In this document: positions 35,032 to 42,900 of the stretch, piece after piece
Position numbering within the stretch: position 1 is the first letter of the stretch
Layout: every line of letters begins with the position of its first letter
DNA from: an uncultured Acidobacteriota bacterium
GTDB lineage: Bacteria > Acidobacteriota > Blastocatellia > Pyrinomonadales > Pyrinomonadaceae
NCBI GenBank assembly: GCA_902826795.1
Contig: CADEGD010000006.1
Coordinates: 85,768-149,767, forward strand
Direction of reading: 5' to 3'
Length of the DNA stretch: 64,000 nt
Notes under the pieces: model-generated
Told to the model about the DNA's origin: nothing
The model's input: only the letters and a program-made list of their open reading frames with translations
The model's database searches: none
Made by a program: the position numbers and the translations under genes

Positions 35032-36522
35032 ATGTTCGAATCGCTTTCCGATAAGCTGAAGAAAACGCTGAAAAATCTGCGCGGGCAGGGCAAGTTGACC
35101 CCTGAACACGTAGATGCGGCTCTTCGCGAGATTCGGATGGCGTTGCTCGAGGCGGACGTTAATTACAAGGTCGCCAAAGATTTTGTCGATTCAGTTAGGG
35201 CAAAGGCTGAGGGGCAGGAAGTTTGGCAGGGGCTGAACCCGCACGAGCAGGTCGTAAAGATCGTCTATGACGAGCTTGTCGAGCTGATGGGCGGAACCTC
35301 GTCGCGGCTCGTTTTCACCAAACAGATCCCGAACGTCGTGATGATCGTCGGCCTTCAGGGGTCGGGTAAAACGACCTCGACCGGAAAGATCTCTCGCTGG
35401 CTCCGAGACAATCAGGAACGCAAGCCGCTGCTTGTGTCAGTCGACGTTTATCGTCCTGCCGCACGCGAACAGCTTCGCGTCGTCGGTGGAGCCGTCGGCG
35501 TTCCGGTATATCAGGATAAAGAATCGAACGATCCGCTAACGCTCGTGCGTGGTGCTATGAAGCACGCGCAGGAGATGGGCTTTGACACGCTCATGATCGA
35601 CACGGCCGGCCGCCTGCACGTCGACGACGAGCTAATGGTCGAGCTTGAGCAGATCAAGGCGGAGACCAAGCCGATCGAGGTGCTGTTCGTCGCCGATGCG
35701 ATGACCGGGCAGGACGCCGTCAACTCGGCAGAGATATTTCACAAGCGCGTCGGCGTCACCGGCGTTGTCTTGACCAAGATGGACGGCGACGCTCGCGGCG
35801 GAGCGGCGTTATCGATCCGCCAGGTCATCGGCCAGCCCGTTAAATTTGTAGGCGTCGGCGAAAAGTACGACGCGATCGAGCCTTTCTACCCCGACCGCAT
35901 CTCTCAGCGCATCCTTGGTATGGGCGACGTGCTCACGCTCATCGAGGAAGTTCAGGGCAAGATCGACGAGAAGCAAGCTCAAGAGCAGCTTGAAAAGCTC
36001 ACCAAGAATCAGTTTACGCTTGAAGATTTTCGTTCGCAGTTAGGGCAGTTCAAGCAGCTCGGCTCTATGTCGAAGCTGATGAAGATGCTGCCCGAGCAGA
36101 TGACGGGCGGTATGCAGCTTTCGGATGAGCAATCGGCCGAGGTCGACGTTCAGATGAAGCGGACCGAGGCGATCATCGATTCGATGACGAAGGCTGAGCG
36201 TAACGATCACAAGATCCTCGATGCGAGCCGCAAGACGCGAGTCGCGGGCGGTTCTGGAACGACCATCGCCGAAGTGAATCAGTTGCTCCGCCAATATGAG
36301 CAGATGCGCAAGATGATGGCTCAAATGAACAAGGGCGGCATGCTTGCGGGATTAGGAAAGAGAATGATGGGCGGCCTTGCAGGCGGCCTCGGCGGAATGC
36401 TCGGCGGTGGTGGTTTGCCCGGAATGGGCGGCATGCCGGGAATGTTAGGAAACGGCGGGGCGGAAGATGATTCGGCGGCGAAGTCTTCAAAAAAGAAGAA
36501 ACGCCATAAGAAGCGAAAGTAA
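35032..36522 (+). CDS. ffh: Signal recognition particle protein Ffh
   Basis: 496 residues. N domain (FESLSDKLKKTLKNLRGQGK), GTPase G domain with G1 GLQGSGKTTSTGK (about 106), RPAAREQL, G3 DTAGRL and G4 TKMDGDARGG, then the methionine-rich M domain (about 300-430) that binds signal peptides and SRP RNA. The C-terminal 70 residues are Gly/Met-rich with a Lys tail (SSKKKKRHKKRK), longer than in E. coli. First gene of the SRP/ribosome-maturation operon. Confidence 0.98.
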   Translation: MFESLSDKLKKTLKNLRGQGKLTPEHVDAALREIRMALLEADVNYKVAKDFVDSVRAKAEGQEVWQGLNPHEQVVKIVYDELVELMGGTSSRLVFTKQIPNVVMIVGLQGSGKTTSTGKISRWLRDNQERKPLLVSVDVYRPAAREQLRVVGGAVGVPVYQDKESNDPLTLVRGAMKHAQEMGFDTLMIDTAGRLHVDDELMVELEQIKAETKPIEVLFVADAMTGQDAVNSAEIFHKRVGVTGVVLTKMDGDARGGAALSIRQVIGQPVKFVGVGEKYDAIEPFYPDRISQRILGMGDVLTLIEEVQGKIDEKQAQEQLEKLTKNQFTLEDFRSQLGQFKQLGSMSKLMKMLPEQMTGGMQLSDEQSAEVDVQMKRTEAIIDSMTKAERNDHKILDASRKTRVAGGSGTTIAEVNQLLRQYEQMRKMMAQMNKGGMLAGLGKRMMGGLAGGLGGMLGGGGLPGMGGMPGMLGNGGAEDDSAAKSSKKKKRHKKRK

Positions 36523-36528
36523 AGGTTC

Positions 36529-36552
36529 GTTAATTGGTAATTACTAATTAAC
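36529..36552. repeat. 24-bp AT-rich palindrome between ffh and rpsP
   Basis: gttaatt (36529-36535) and aattaac (36546-36552) flank a perfect gtaattac core. Only one base pair of the 24-bp palindrome mismatches. It lies 6 bp after the ffh stop and 27 bp before rpsP. Confidence 0.6.
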
Positions 36553-36579
36553 AGTTATTAATTAGGTTACGGAAAGAAT

Positions 36580-36831
36580 ATGTTAGCAATCAGCTTGATG
36601 AGAATGGGCGCGAAGGGAAAACCTTTTTATCGCGTCGTGGTCAAAGAAAAACGTTCGAAGCGCGACGGTGCGTATCTCGAAAACCTCGGAACGTACAATC
36701 CGATGATAAATCCGGCAGAGGTTAGCCTAAAGCATGACCGCATCCAGTATTGGGTCGGTGTCGGCGCTCAGCCGACCGAAACGGTTAAAAGCCTGATCAA
36801 GAACAACCCTGCAACAGTCGAGACAGTCTAG
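36580..36831 (+). CDS. rpsP: 30S ribosomal protein S16
   Basis: 83 residues with the standard S16 pattern: RMGAKGKPFYRVVVKEKRSK, GAYLENLGTYNPM and RIQYWVGVGAQPTETVKSLI. It assembles early into the 30S platform. Its conserved position after ffh and before khpA/rimM/trmD is shared by many bacteria. The stop codon lies within the left arm of the following hairpin. Confidence 0.97.
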   Translation: MLAISLMRMGAKGKPFYRVVVKEKRSKRDGAYLENLGTYNPMINPAEVSLKHDRIQYWVGVGAQPTETVKSLIKNNPATVETV

Positions 36832-36898
36832 AAAGTCCAGAAAGTCTAGGAAGCGTAAACGGACAGCTTCCTTCCTAGACTTTCCAGACTTTCAAGAC
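36826..36898. repeat. 28-bp imperfect hairpin with 9-bp periodic arms, rpsP-khpA junction
   Basis: Left arm 36826-36853 and right arm 36871-36898 pair with three mismatches around a 17-nt loop. Each arm is built from 9-bp units related to agactttcc / ggaaagtct, and the units continue a little past the right arm. The left arm covers the rpsP stop codon. Confidence 0.75.
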
Positions 36899-36911
36899 TT
36901 CCGAGACTATT

Positions 36912-37145
36912 ATGAAGGAAGCAATCGAAAGGATCGTCAAGGGCATTGTCGGTTCGCCGGATCTCGCAGAAGTTTATGAGATCGGCGACGGCAAGAACGT
37001 GCGCTTCGAAGTGCGCGTTGCGCCGGATGATTATGGCCGACTTATCGGCCGTGAGGGCCGGACGATCAAGGCGATCCGCAGTTTGCTCTTTTACGCGGGG
37101 CAGAAGCACGGGAAGCGATATAACCTCGACCTGATCGAGGATTAG
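36912..37145 (+). CDS. khpA: KH-domain RNA-binding protein KhpA
   Basis: 77-residue single KH domain (YlqC/KhpA family) with the GxxG loop in YGRLIGREGRTIKAIRSLL and the C-terminal KRYNLDLIED. KhpA, with KhpB, is an RNA chaperone affecting small-RNA and cell-wall gene expression in Gram-positives. Its place between rpsP and rimM is conserved. It is 2 bp from rimM. Confidence 0.95.
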   Translation: MKEAIERIVKGIVGSPDLAEVYEIGDGKNVRFEVRVAPDDYGRLIGREGRTIKAIRSLLFYAGQKHGKRYNLDLIED

Positions 37146-37147
37146 TC

Positions 37148-37657
37148 GTGGACGAGCTTGTCGTAATCGCCAGGATCGCAAGGCCTCGCGGTGTCCGCGG
37201 CGAACTCGTGGCCGAGATCTTGACGGACTTTCCGGAACGGTTCGTCGGGTTGGACAACGCAATCGCGGTGTTGCCGGATGGCGACAGGCGTGAGTTGAAA
37301 ATCGAAAACGTCTGGTTTCAAAACGAGCGGATCGTCTTGAAATTCGAAGGTATCGATTCGATCGAGAGCGGCGAAGATTTGCGAGACGCTGAAATATGCG
37401 TCAAAGAGTCCGAAACGGTCGAGCTTGAAGAAGGCGAGTTCTTTGATTGGCAGCTTGAGGGCTGCTCCGCGGTGACGGTAGATGGCGAATCGCTTGGGAC
37501 GGTCAAGGAATTGATGCGGACGGGCGGAACCGAAGTCCTCGTCATCGACGGCGAAAGAGAATACCTCGTGCCGTTTGCCGAATCGATCTGCATCGAGGTC
37601 GATATTGAGAACAAAAGGATCGTTATCGATCCGCCCGATGGATTACTCGATTTTTGA
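37148..37657 (+). CDS. rimM: 16S rRNA processing protein RimM
   Basis: 169 residues from GTG at 37148. The RimM N-terminal barrel reads VVIARIARPRGVRGELVAEI, and the PRC-barrel-like C-terminal domain reads GEFFDWQLEGCSAV, then VKELMRTGGTEVLVIDG and YLVPFAESICIEVDIENKRI. It assists maturation of the 30S 3' domain. Its stop lies in the left arm of an inverted repeat whose right arm abuts trmD. Confidence 0.95.
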   Translation: MDELVVIARIARPRGVRGELVAEILTDFPERFVGLDNAIAVLPDGDRRELKIENVWFQNERIVLKFEGIDSIESGEDLRDAEICVKESETVELEEGEFFDWQLEGCSAVTVDGESLGTVKELMRTGGTEVLVIDGEREYLVPFAESICIEVDIENKRIVIDPPDGLLDF

Positions 37658-37700
37658 TCTTGGATCTTTGAGAGAATAAATCGAAGGTCAAAGATCAAAA
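37652..37700. repeat. Inverted repeat bridging rimM stop and trmD start
   Basis: ttttgatctt (37652-37661) and aagatcaaaa (37691-37700) are perfectly complementary. The left arm contains the rimM TGA and the last base of the right arm is the A of the trmD ATG. A weaker inner match (ggatctttga / ggtcaaagatc) allows alternative pairing. No strong ribosome site precedes trmD. Confidence 0.65.
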
Positions 37701-38416
37701 TGCTTCGCCTTGACGTACTTACAATATTTCCGGATTTTTTCGGACAGGTCTTTGATTTTGGAATAATTCGCCGGGCAAAGCTCGCCGGGATCGTGGAGAT
37801 AAATGTCCACGACATTCGCGAGTTTGCTACGGACAAACACAAGATGACCGACGACCGGCCATTCGGCGGCGGCGACGGGATGGTGATGAAGGCGGAGCCG
37901 ATCTTCCTCGCTATCGAACAGCTTGTCGGAACTTCGAACCGCGACGAGTATCCACCGGGGACGAGGGTTGTGATGCTTTCGCCGCAAGGTAAGCCACTGA
38001 AGCAGGCGATCGCGAGTGAGTTTGCTGACGATGCCAGACACGTTGTGCTGATCTGCGGGCGATACGAAGGAGTCGATGAACGGGTGAACGAGACGCTCGT
38101 GACGGATGAGATATCGATCGGCGATTACGTGCTGTCGGGCGGTGAACCGGCGGCGATAGTTTTGACGGACGCGATCGTGCGATTGTTGCCAGAAGCGCTA
38201 GGCAGCGAAACATCGGCGGAGAACGATTCGTTCTCGAACGGGCTGCTTGATTGCCCGCATTACACGCGGCCGGCGGAGTTTAGAGGGATGACGGTCCCGG
38301 AAGTTTTATTGAACGGCAATCATGCCGAGATTGAAAAATGGCGTCACGAAAAGGCGCTTGAAAAGACAAGACAGAATAGACCAGATCTTTTGACAGGAGA
38401 ATACGGTGAAATGTGA
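37700..38416 (+). CDS. trmD: tRNA (guanine37-N1)-methyltransferase TrmD
   Basis: 238 residues of the SPOUT class with a trefoil-knot AdoMet site: [48 protein letters not shown] and [18 protein letters not shown]. It methylates G37 of tRNAs to prevent +1 frameshifting. The C-terminal helical part carries [20 protein letters not shown] and the conserved KWRHEKAL. Confidence 0.97.
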   Translation: MLRLDVLTIFPDFFGQVFDFGIIRRAKLAGIVEINVHDIREFATDKHKMTDDRPFGGGDGMVMKAEPIFLAIEQLVGTSNRDEYPPGTRVVMLSPQGKPLKQAIASEFADDARHVVLICGRYEGVDERVNETLVTDEISIGDYVLSGGEPAAIVLTDAIVRLLPEALGSETSAENDSFSNGLLDCPHYTRPAEFRGMTVPEVLLNGNHAEIEKWRHEKALEKTRQNRPDLLTGEYGEM

Positions 38417-38417
38417 G

Positions 38418-38449
38418 ATGGAACGCGGACATTCTTGTCCGCGTTCCAT
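38418..38449. repeat. Perfect palindromic repeat (ggaacgcggac family), trmD-rplS junction
   Basis: atggaacgcggac (38418-38430) and gtccgcgttccat (38437-38449) are perfectly complementary around attctt. Same family as 5177-5235 and 38843-38907. It begins 2 bp after the trmD stop. Confidence 0.85.
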
Positions 38450-38472
38450 GCTGACCTCTGGCCGGTAAAGTT

Positions 38473-38841
38473 ATGAACAGATTAGACGGAGTCGAGAAGA
38501 CACAGTTAAAAGAAAATATTCCGGCGTTCCAGCCGGGCGACAGCCTGAAAGTGCACGTCCGAATTAAGGAAGGCAACAAGGAACGCCTTCAGGTTTTCGA
38601 AGGTGTTTGCATCGCCCGCAAGCATGGCGGTGCTCGTGAGACGATCACCGTGCGCAAGGTCAGCTTCGGCGTCGGTGTCGAGCGTATCTTCCCGCTGCAT
38701 GCGACAATCGTCGACCATATAGATGTCGTCCGCCGCGGTAAGGTCCGTCGTGCGAAACTCTACTATCTGCGTGATCTTCGCGGTAAAGCTGCACGTATCA
38801 AAGAGAAAGATACGCGTAACAAAGCTCAGGCAGCCAAGTAA
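38473..38841 (+). CDS. rplS: 50S ribosomal protein L19
   Basis: 122 residues: [60 protein letters not shown] and [20 protein letters not shown] are characteristic of L19, which sits at the 30S-50S interface. Conserved final ribosomal gene of the trmD operon. Confidence 0.97.
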   Translation: MNRLDGVEKTQLKENIPAFQPGDSLKVHVRIKEGNKERLQVFEGVCIARKHGGARETITVRKVSFGVGVERIFPLHATIVDHIDVVRRGKVRRAKLYYLRDLRGKAARIKEKDTRNKAQAAK

Positions 38842-38842
38842 C

Positions 38843-38907
38843 GGAACGCGGACATTCCTGTCCGCTCTTCGCTTTATTGACTTTGCGGACAAGAATGTCC
38901 GCGTTCC
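38843..38907. repeat. Palindromic repeat pair (ggaacgcggac family) after rplS
   Basis: A head-to-head pair. ggaacgcggac-attcct-gtccgc at the left mirrors gcggaca-agaat-gtccgcgttcc at the right, with about 20 bp between. The left edge begins 1 bp after the rplS stop and the right edge ends 2 bp before the next start codon. Total length 65 bp, close to the 59-bp copy inside the aldehyde dehydrogenase gene. Confidence 0.85.
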
Positions 38908-38909
38908 AT

Positions 38910-39305
38910 ATGAAATTAGGGCGTCGCGAATTCGTCGCAACCACGGTTGGGGCGGGCGCGTACGCCCTTTTTACGTCCACGGAAACGGTGATCGGAGGCT
39001 CGAAGATGTACGGTTTGATCGGCAGTATGATCGCGGCAGAAGGCAAGCGTGACGAACTTATCAAGATACTCCTAAACGGCGTGAACGATATGCCGGGCTG
39101 CCTTAGCTACATAGTCGCAAAAGAACCGAAAGACTTGAACGGCACCTGGATAACCGAAGTCTGGGACAGCAAGGAAAGCCATGCCGCGTCGCTCAAACTT
39201 CCGTCCGTTCGGGCTGCGATCGCCAAGGGCAAACCTCTGATCGCGAAGGTCGGTTCATACAACGAGACCGAGCCGATCGGCGGACACGGATTGTCCCAAA
39301 AATAG
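38910..39305 (+). CDS. Tat-exported antibiotic-biosynthesis-monooxygenase (ABM) domain protein
   Basis: 131 residues from ATG at 38910; an earlier in-frame ATG at 38877 lies inside the repeat. The N-terminus is a Tat-like signal (GRREFVATTVGAGAYALFTS). From about residue 34 follows an ABM-type ferredoxin-like fold: MYGLIGSMIAAEGKRDELIK, MPGCLSYIVAKEPKDLNGTW, ITEVWDSKESHAASLKLPSV. Such domains are small oxygenase-like or heme-degrading folds. The substrate cannot be predicted. No ribosome site is visible because the repeat occupies the leader. Confidence 0.78.
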   Translation: MKLGRREFVATTVGAGAYALFTSTETVIGGSKMYGLIGSMIAAEGKRDELIKILLNGVNDMPGCLSYIVAKEPKDLNGTWITEVWDSKESHAASLKLPSVRAAIAKGKPLIAKVGSYNETEPIGGHGLSQK

Positions 39306-39344
39306 ATTGGCATTTTTCGGGAAGTCATCTACGATAGGTGAACG

Positions 39345-39545
39345 ATGAAGAGGCCTTGGCTCAAACGAGCAATTACTTTTTCCGCAATGATATTCTTCGC
39401 CGCCGTCGTCACGCTTGCGATCGTTCCGCACTATTCATGCGGATGCGGTGACCTGCAGGAAGATGGCTCGCTCCTCCGGCACTTCGTTGTGTCAGTTATC
39501 GACTTTATCAGGACATTGATTCACTCGATAGTTTCCAGATTCTAA
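39345..39545 (+). CDS. Small membrane protein, hypothetical
   Basis: 66 residues. A hydrophobic segment (about 9-27, AITFSAMIFFAAVVTLAIV) is followed by SCGCGD and an amphipathic C-terminus. No family is recognised. It ends 2 bp before the GTG of rnhB, so the two may be co-translated. A small product with no other evidence, hence the modest confidence. Confidence 0.45.
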   Translation: MKRPWLKRAITFSAMIFFAAVVTLAIVPHYSCGCGDLQEDGSLLRHFVVSVIDFIRTLIHSIVSRF

Positions 39546-39547
39546 CT

Positions 39548-40204
39548 GTGACCGCATTCCAACTTCAAGCCGAACCTTATGAATGGAAGATCGGATTCGA
39601 CTTCGAGCGACAGGCAATTGCTGATGGATTCGCTTTCATCGCGGGTGTCGATGAGGTCGGCCGTGGATGTCTGGCCGGGCCGGTGGTTGCGGCGGCTTGT
39701 ATTCTCGATACGACGAAGCCGGTTCCCAAAGGCTTAAACGATTCCAAAAAACTTACCGAAAAGCAGCGTGACGATATCGCCGCGGAGCTTCGCGAAACGG
39801 CGGTTGCGTACGCGGTCGGCGTCGTGGAGGCTGCGGAGATCGACCGCATTAACATTCTTGAGGCGACGAAGGTCGCGATGATCAAGGCTATCGAAGCGCT
39901 CAACCCGGCCGCCGATCACATTCTCATCGACGCTCTTCAGCTCAAGCACCTTCGCACTCCGCAGAAGGCGATCATCAAGGGCGACTCGATCTCTTATTCG
40001 ATCGCCGCAGCATCCGTGATCGCCAAGACCTATCGCGACAACCTGATGGTCGAGTATGACGCCGTCTATCCGCAATACGGTTTCGCCGGCCACAAAGGCT
40101 ACGGCGCCGCCATCCATCGCGAAGCTATAAAACAGCACGGCCCTTGCCTGCTCCATCGCATGACTTTTCGCGGAGTTGTTCCCGTCACCTCTGCGATCGA
40201 GTAA
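39548..40204 (+). CDS. rnhB: Ribonuclease HII
   Basis: 218 residues from GTG. RNase HII removes ribonucleotides from DNA and cleaves RNA-DNA hybrids. Catalytic residues are visible in FIAGVDEVGRGCLAGPVVAA (Asp-Glu), the Asp in HILIDALQL and the region SYSIAAASVIAKTYRDNLM. C-terminal HKGYGAAIHREAIKQHGPC is also typical. It is conserved downstream of rplS. Confidence 0.96.
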   Translation: MTAFQLQAEPYEWKIGFDFERQAIADGFAFIAGVDEVGRGCLAGPVVAAACILDTTKPVPKGLNDSKKLTEKQRDDIAAELRETAVAYAVGVVEAAEIDRINILEATKVAMIKAIEALNPAADHILIDALQLKHLRTPQKAIIKGDSISYSIAAASVIAKTYRDNLMVEYDAVYPQYGFAGHKGYGAAIHREAIKQHGPCLLHRMTFRGVVPVTSAIE

Positions 40205-40283
40205 CGCAAAGCCATATCCTAAGAACGTCACATTACCGAGTACAGCACCTGATGCATACGCGTCAGTCTGGAGGAGGTATCGT

Positions 40284-41270
40284 ATGGTGCTCAAAAAGAC
40301 ATCCAAGGAGGGTTTTGTTTTTCCAAGGAGCGAGAACCCGAAAGGAGCGTTTCTCGCCGACTTCGACATTGACGGAGCTTATCTCAAAAAGGACCACAAG
40401 GACTGGCTGGACGATAACGTCGTTGCTCCGGCAAAGGCCAAAGGAAGCTCGTCCGGCGGCTGGCAGATCGAGCTGAACGGCAGGGCGAGCAAATCCGGCA
40501 GCGACGAGCACAACATGTGGTTGTCAGATCAGCGAATTCAGGCAGTGGCGGGCTATCTTTACAGGGAGCTGGGCGGCCTGCCGTTTACCTTTATTCCGAG
40601 GGTGCTTGGAGAGTCGTCACCGTACGAAACTGATGAGTATGAGCACGAGCTTGATAGATCGGTGGAGGTGACTGCAAAGTTCATCTCTACGAAGCCTCGG
40701 CGATACTTCAAGCCAACTATCTTGATCCCGAAAGTTCATCCGTGGAAGCGGCCGGTAAACCGAAAAGTACAAGACTTTAAGCTCAAAGTTTTGAAGGCAA
40801 AGATCACGGTCAAGACCCTCGACGTAAGACTTCCCTACATCAGCGTCGGTAACGGCGATTTTCGCATCAAAATGCTGATCGATATTGATGAGACCGGGAC
40901 GACGGATCACGCACTGTACGAGTTCAAAGGTGCTCTGGGGAAGGGGATGATCGTGAAGCCCAGAATAGGCGTGAGGCCCGGCGCCGGAGTGAGTTCGTAT
41001 CACGCAACGTACGGCGAGGGCGATCCGCACCCGTTTGCCACCGAGACCGAAATGGATGCTCAGGATTTTGAAGGCCCCGCCATGTTCAGGACTGACGCTC
41101 TTGGCCGAATGCTGGAGTTTGGCCCAAAGACGGGATTCTTTCGAACTCAAGAGAAGATCAAGGACTTGAGTTTTGGCCCCGCATCGGAAGAAAGTCCTTA
41201 TAAATATGCGGAAGGGACTGTCCTAGGCGAACTAAAACTGGTCGAGTCCTGGCCGGCCTGGGCCTTGTAG
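40284..41270 (+). CDS. Protein with OmpA-like domain but no export signal
   Basis: 328 residues from ATG at 40284, which has a strong GGAGGAGG ribosome site; an open frame back to 40176 overlaps rnhB. Residues about 20-115 follow the OmpA/MotB peptidoglycan-binding pattern (FLADFDIDGAYLKKDHKDWL, WQIELNGRAS, HNMWLSDQRIQAVAGYLYRE). The expected signal peptide and membrane helix are missing. The remaining 200 residues are beta-rich (AKITVKTLDVRLPYISVG, KMLIDIDETGTTDHALYEF) and unfamiliar. It stands alone between rnhB and the convergent MBL operon. Function unknown. Confidence 0.7.
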   Translation: MVLKKTSKEGFVFPRSENPKGAFLADFDIDGAYLKKDHKDWLDDNVVAPAKAKGSSSGGWQIELNGRASKSGSDEHNMWLSDQRIQAVAGYLYRELGGLPFTFIPRVLGESSPYETDEYEHELDRSVEVTAKFISTKPRRYFKPTILIPKVHPWKRPVNRKVQDFKLKVLKAKITVKTLDVRLPYISVGNGDFRIKMLIDIDETGTTDHALYEFKGALGKGMIVKPRIGVRPGAGVSSYHATYGEGDPHPFATETEMDAQDFEGPAMFRTDALGRMLEFGPKTGFFRTQEKIKDLSFGPASEESPYKYAEGTVLGELKLVESWPAWAL

Positions 41271-41290
41271 CTGAGATAAAGATTGCCGGC

Positions 41291-42121
41291 CTAGAAGGCG
41301 AACCAATCGGTCGGATCGGTTGCTTTTGAAAGCGTGATCTTTGTCTCGACGGCGAACAGCGGCGGCCGCATGCGGAGGGCGGTTTCGGCGGTGATCTTTG
41401 CGAGTGCGGGATCGTTTGCACGCTGTGAGAGATGTGCAAGCACGATGTGGCGGGCGGAGCCGTCGAAGTCTCGCGTGAGCCAATCGGCGAGGTCTTCGTT
41501 CGATAGATGGCCGGTGCGAGAGAAGATCCGCTGTTTCAGCTCCCATGTGTAAAGCGAACAAACGCGGAGCATATCGCGGCTGTGGTTCGATTCGATAACG
41601 ATCGCATCACAGCCGTTCAGCTTTTGGCGGATGAGCGGCGTGATGTGTCCGAAGTCCATGAGCGTCGCGATGCGCAATCCGTCACGTCTTGCGACGAATC
41701 CGAAGTTGTCGACCGCATCGTGCGGAACTGAAAAAGGTTCGAAGTCTATATCGCCGATGCGAAACTCGCTGCTCGATTCGATCGCGATCGACCTTCCGCC
41801 GAGCGCGGCCTGCCGCTTTGCCGATTCGCTCTCTCCGTTTTGAACGCCTTTCCGTGTGCTGAAAAAAGCATCTTGAGTCTCGGCTGAGATGTAGACCGGG
41901 CATCTGACAGAGCCGAGCAAGACTCGCAGTCCGCCTGCGTGGTCGCTGTGCTCATGCGTGATGAGGATCGCGTCGAGATCGGCCGGATCGACGCCGACCG
42001 CAGCGAGCCGTCGAAGGATCTCTTTCGCACTCAACCCCGCGTCGACCAACACATTAGTTCGCTCGCTGGAGATGAGTACGGCGTTGCCTGTCGATCCGCT
42101 GCCGAGTACGGTAAATCTCAT
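41291..42121 (-). CDS. MBL-fold metallo-hydrolase (YycJ/WalJ-like)
   Basis: 276 residues: VLGSGSTGNAVLISSERTNV, the zinc signature LITHEHSDHAGG (HxHxDH), DFGHIT and the late HIVLAHLSQRANDPALAK. This is the YycJ/WalJ branch of the metallo-beta-lactamase fold, predicted exonucleases or hydrolases acting on nucleic acid or nucleotides. It is the last gene of the minus-strand operon that begins at 47145 and overlaps the SDR gene by 4 bp. Confidence 0.88.
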   Translation of the reverse strand: MRFTVLGSGSTGNAVLISSERTNVLVDAGLSAKEILRRLAAVGVDPADLDAILITHEHSDHAGGLRVLLGSVRCPVYISAETQDAFFSTRKGVQNGESESAKRQAALGGRSIAIESSSEFRIGDIDFEPFSVPHDAVDNFGFVARRDGLRIATLMDFGHITPLIRQKLNGCDAIVIESNHSRDMLRVCSLYTWELKQRIFSRTGHLSNEDLADWLTRDFDGSARHIVLAHLSQRANDPALAKITAETALRMRPPLFAVETKITLSKATDPTDWFAF

Positions 42122-42900
42122 TTGAACTTCTGATACTGCGGCCGCAGCCGAGACGCGATCGACTTGGCGATCAGCGAATTCGGTATAACGTTTGCGGCCG
42201 TCGCGACCAGCCAGTTGATCCAGCCGGACGTGACCTTCGCCCTTCCCGAACCGATCGCCCCAAGCGCCGTCGCGACTACTTCTTCAGGGGTCTGAAATCC
42301 CTTGACCGAAACTGGTTGCTCTATCTTTCCGGCCTCGAAAAAGCTCGTCTTCGTCGCCCCCGGGCAAAGAGCGAACACGTGAATTCCGAACGGCCGATTC
42401 TCTTCCGCGACGGCCTCTGAAAACGACGAAACGAAAGCTTTTGTCGCCGCATAGGTCGACATAAACGGTATCGGCTGAGCGCCTGCGGTAGAGGACACAT
42501 TGATGATCGTGCCGCGACGCCTCTCGCGCATCGGCGCAAGAAATCGATGAGTCATCTCGACCAGCCCGCGGATGTTGAGATCGACCATCTCGAGTTCGCG
42601 CTCCAGCGGCAACTCGGAGAAATCGCCCATCGAACCGAAACCGGCGTTGTTTATCAACAGATCGATGTCTATGCCCAGCCGCTTCGATTCTTCGAAGACT
42701 CTGGCCGGCCCGTGCGGCTTACTAAGATCTGTCGCGAGAAAATCGGCCCTTACACTGTGTGCCTCCGACAGTTCCTTGCAAAGTTCTCGAAGCTTATCCT
42801 CCGAACGCGCGATAAGGAACAGGCTATGTTTTCGCTTAGCCAGCTCCCGGGCAAACACCTCGCCGATCCCACTCGATGCTCCGGTGATCAGCGATGTCAT
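42118..42900 (-). CDS. Short-chain dehydrogenase/reductase
   Basis: 260 residues from ATG at 42900. Classical SDR: TSLITGASSGIGEVFARELA (TGxxxGxG), INNAGFGSMGDF (NNAG), VSSTAGAQPIPFMSTYAATK (Ser, YxxxK) and LCPGATKTSFFEAG. It is an NAD(P)-dependent oxidoreductase of unknown substrate. Coupled on both sides by 4-bp overlaps. Confidence 0.92.
   Translation of the reverse strand: MTSLITGASSGIGEVFARELAKRKHSLFLIARSEDKLRELCKELSEAHSVRADFLATDLSKPHGPARVFEESKRLGIDIDLLINNAGFGSMGDFSELPLERELEMVDLNIRGLVEMTHRFLAPMRERRRGTIINVSSTAGAQPIPFMSTYAATKAFVSSFSEAVAEENRPFGIHVFALCPGATKTSFFEAGKIEQPVSVKGFQTPEEVVATALGAIGSGRAKVTSGWINWLVATAANVIPNSLIAKSIASRLRPQYQKFK

Noticed and set aside
36826..36898. Considered as a small CRISPR array or attenuator
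   Set aside because: The units are 9 bp with no spacers, and no T-run follows; it is an imperfect hairpin array.
38723..39052. 109-codon frame across the repeat after rplS
   Set aside because: Overlaps rplS and the ABM gene out of frame; its readable part comes from translating the palindrome.
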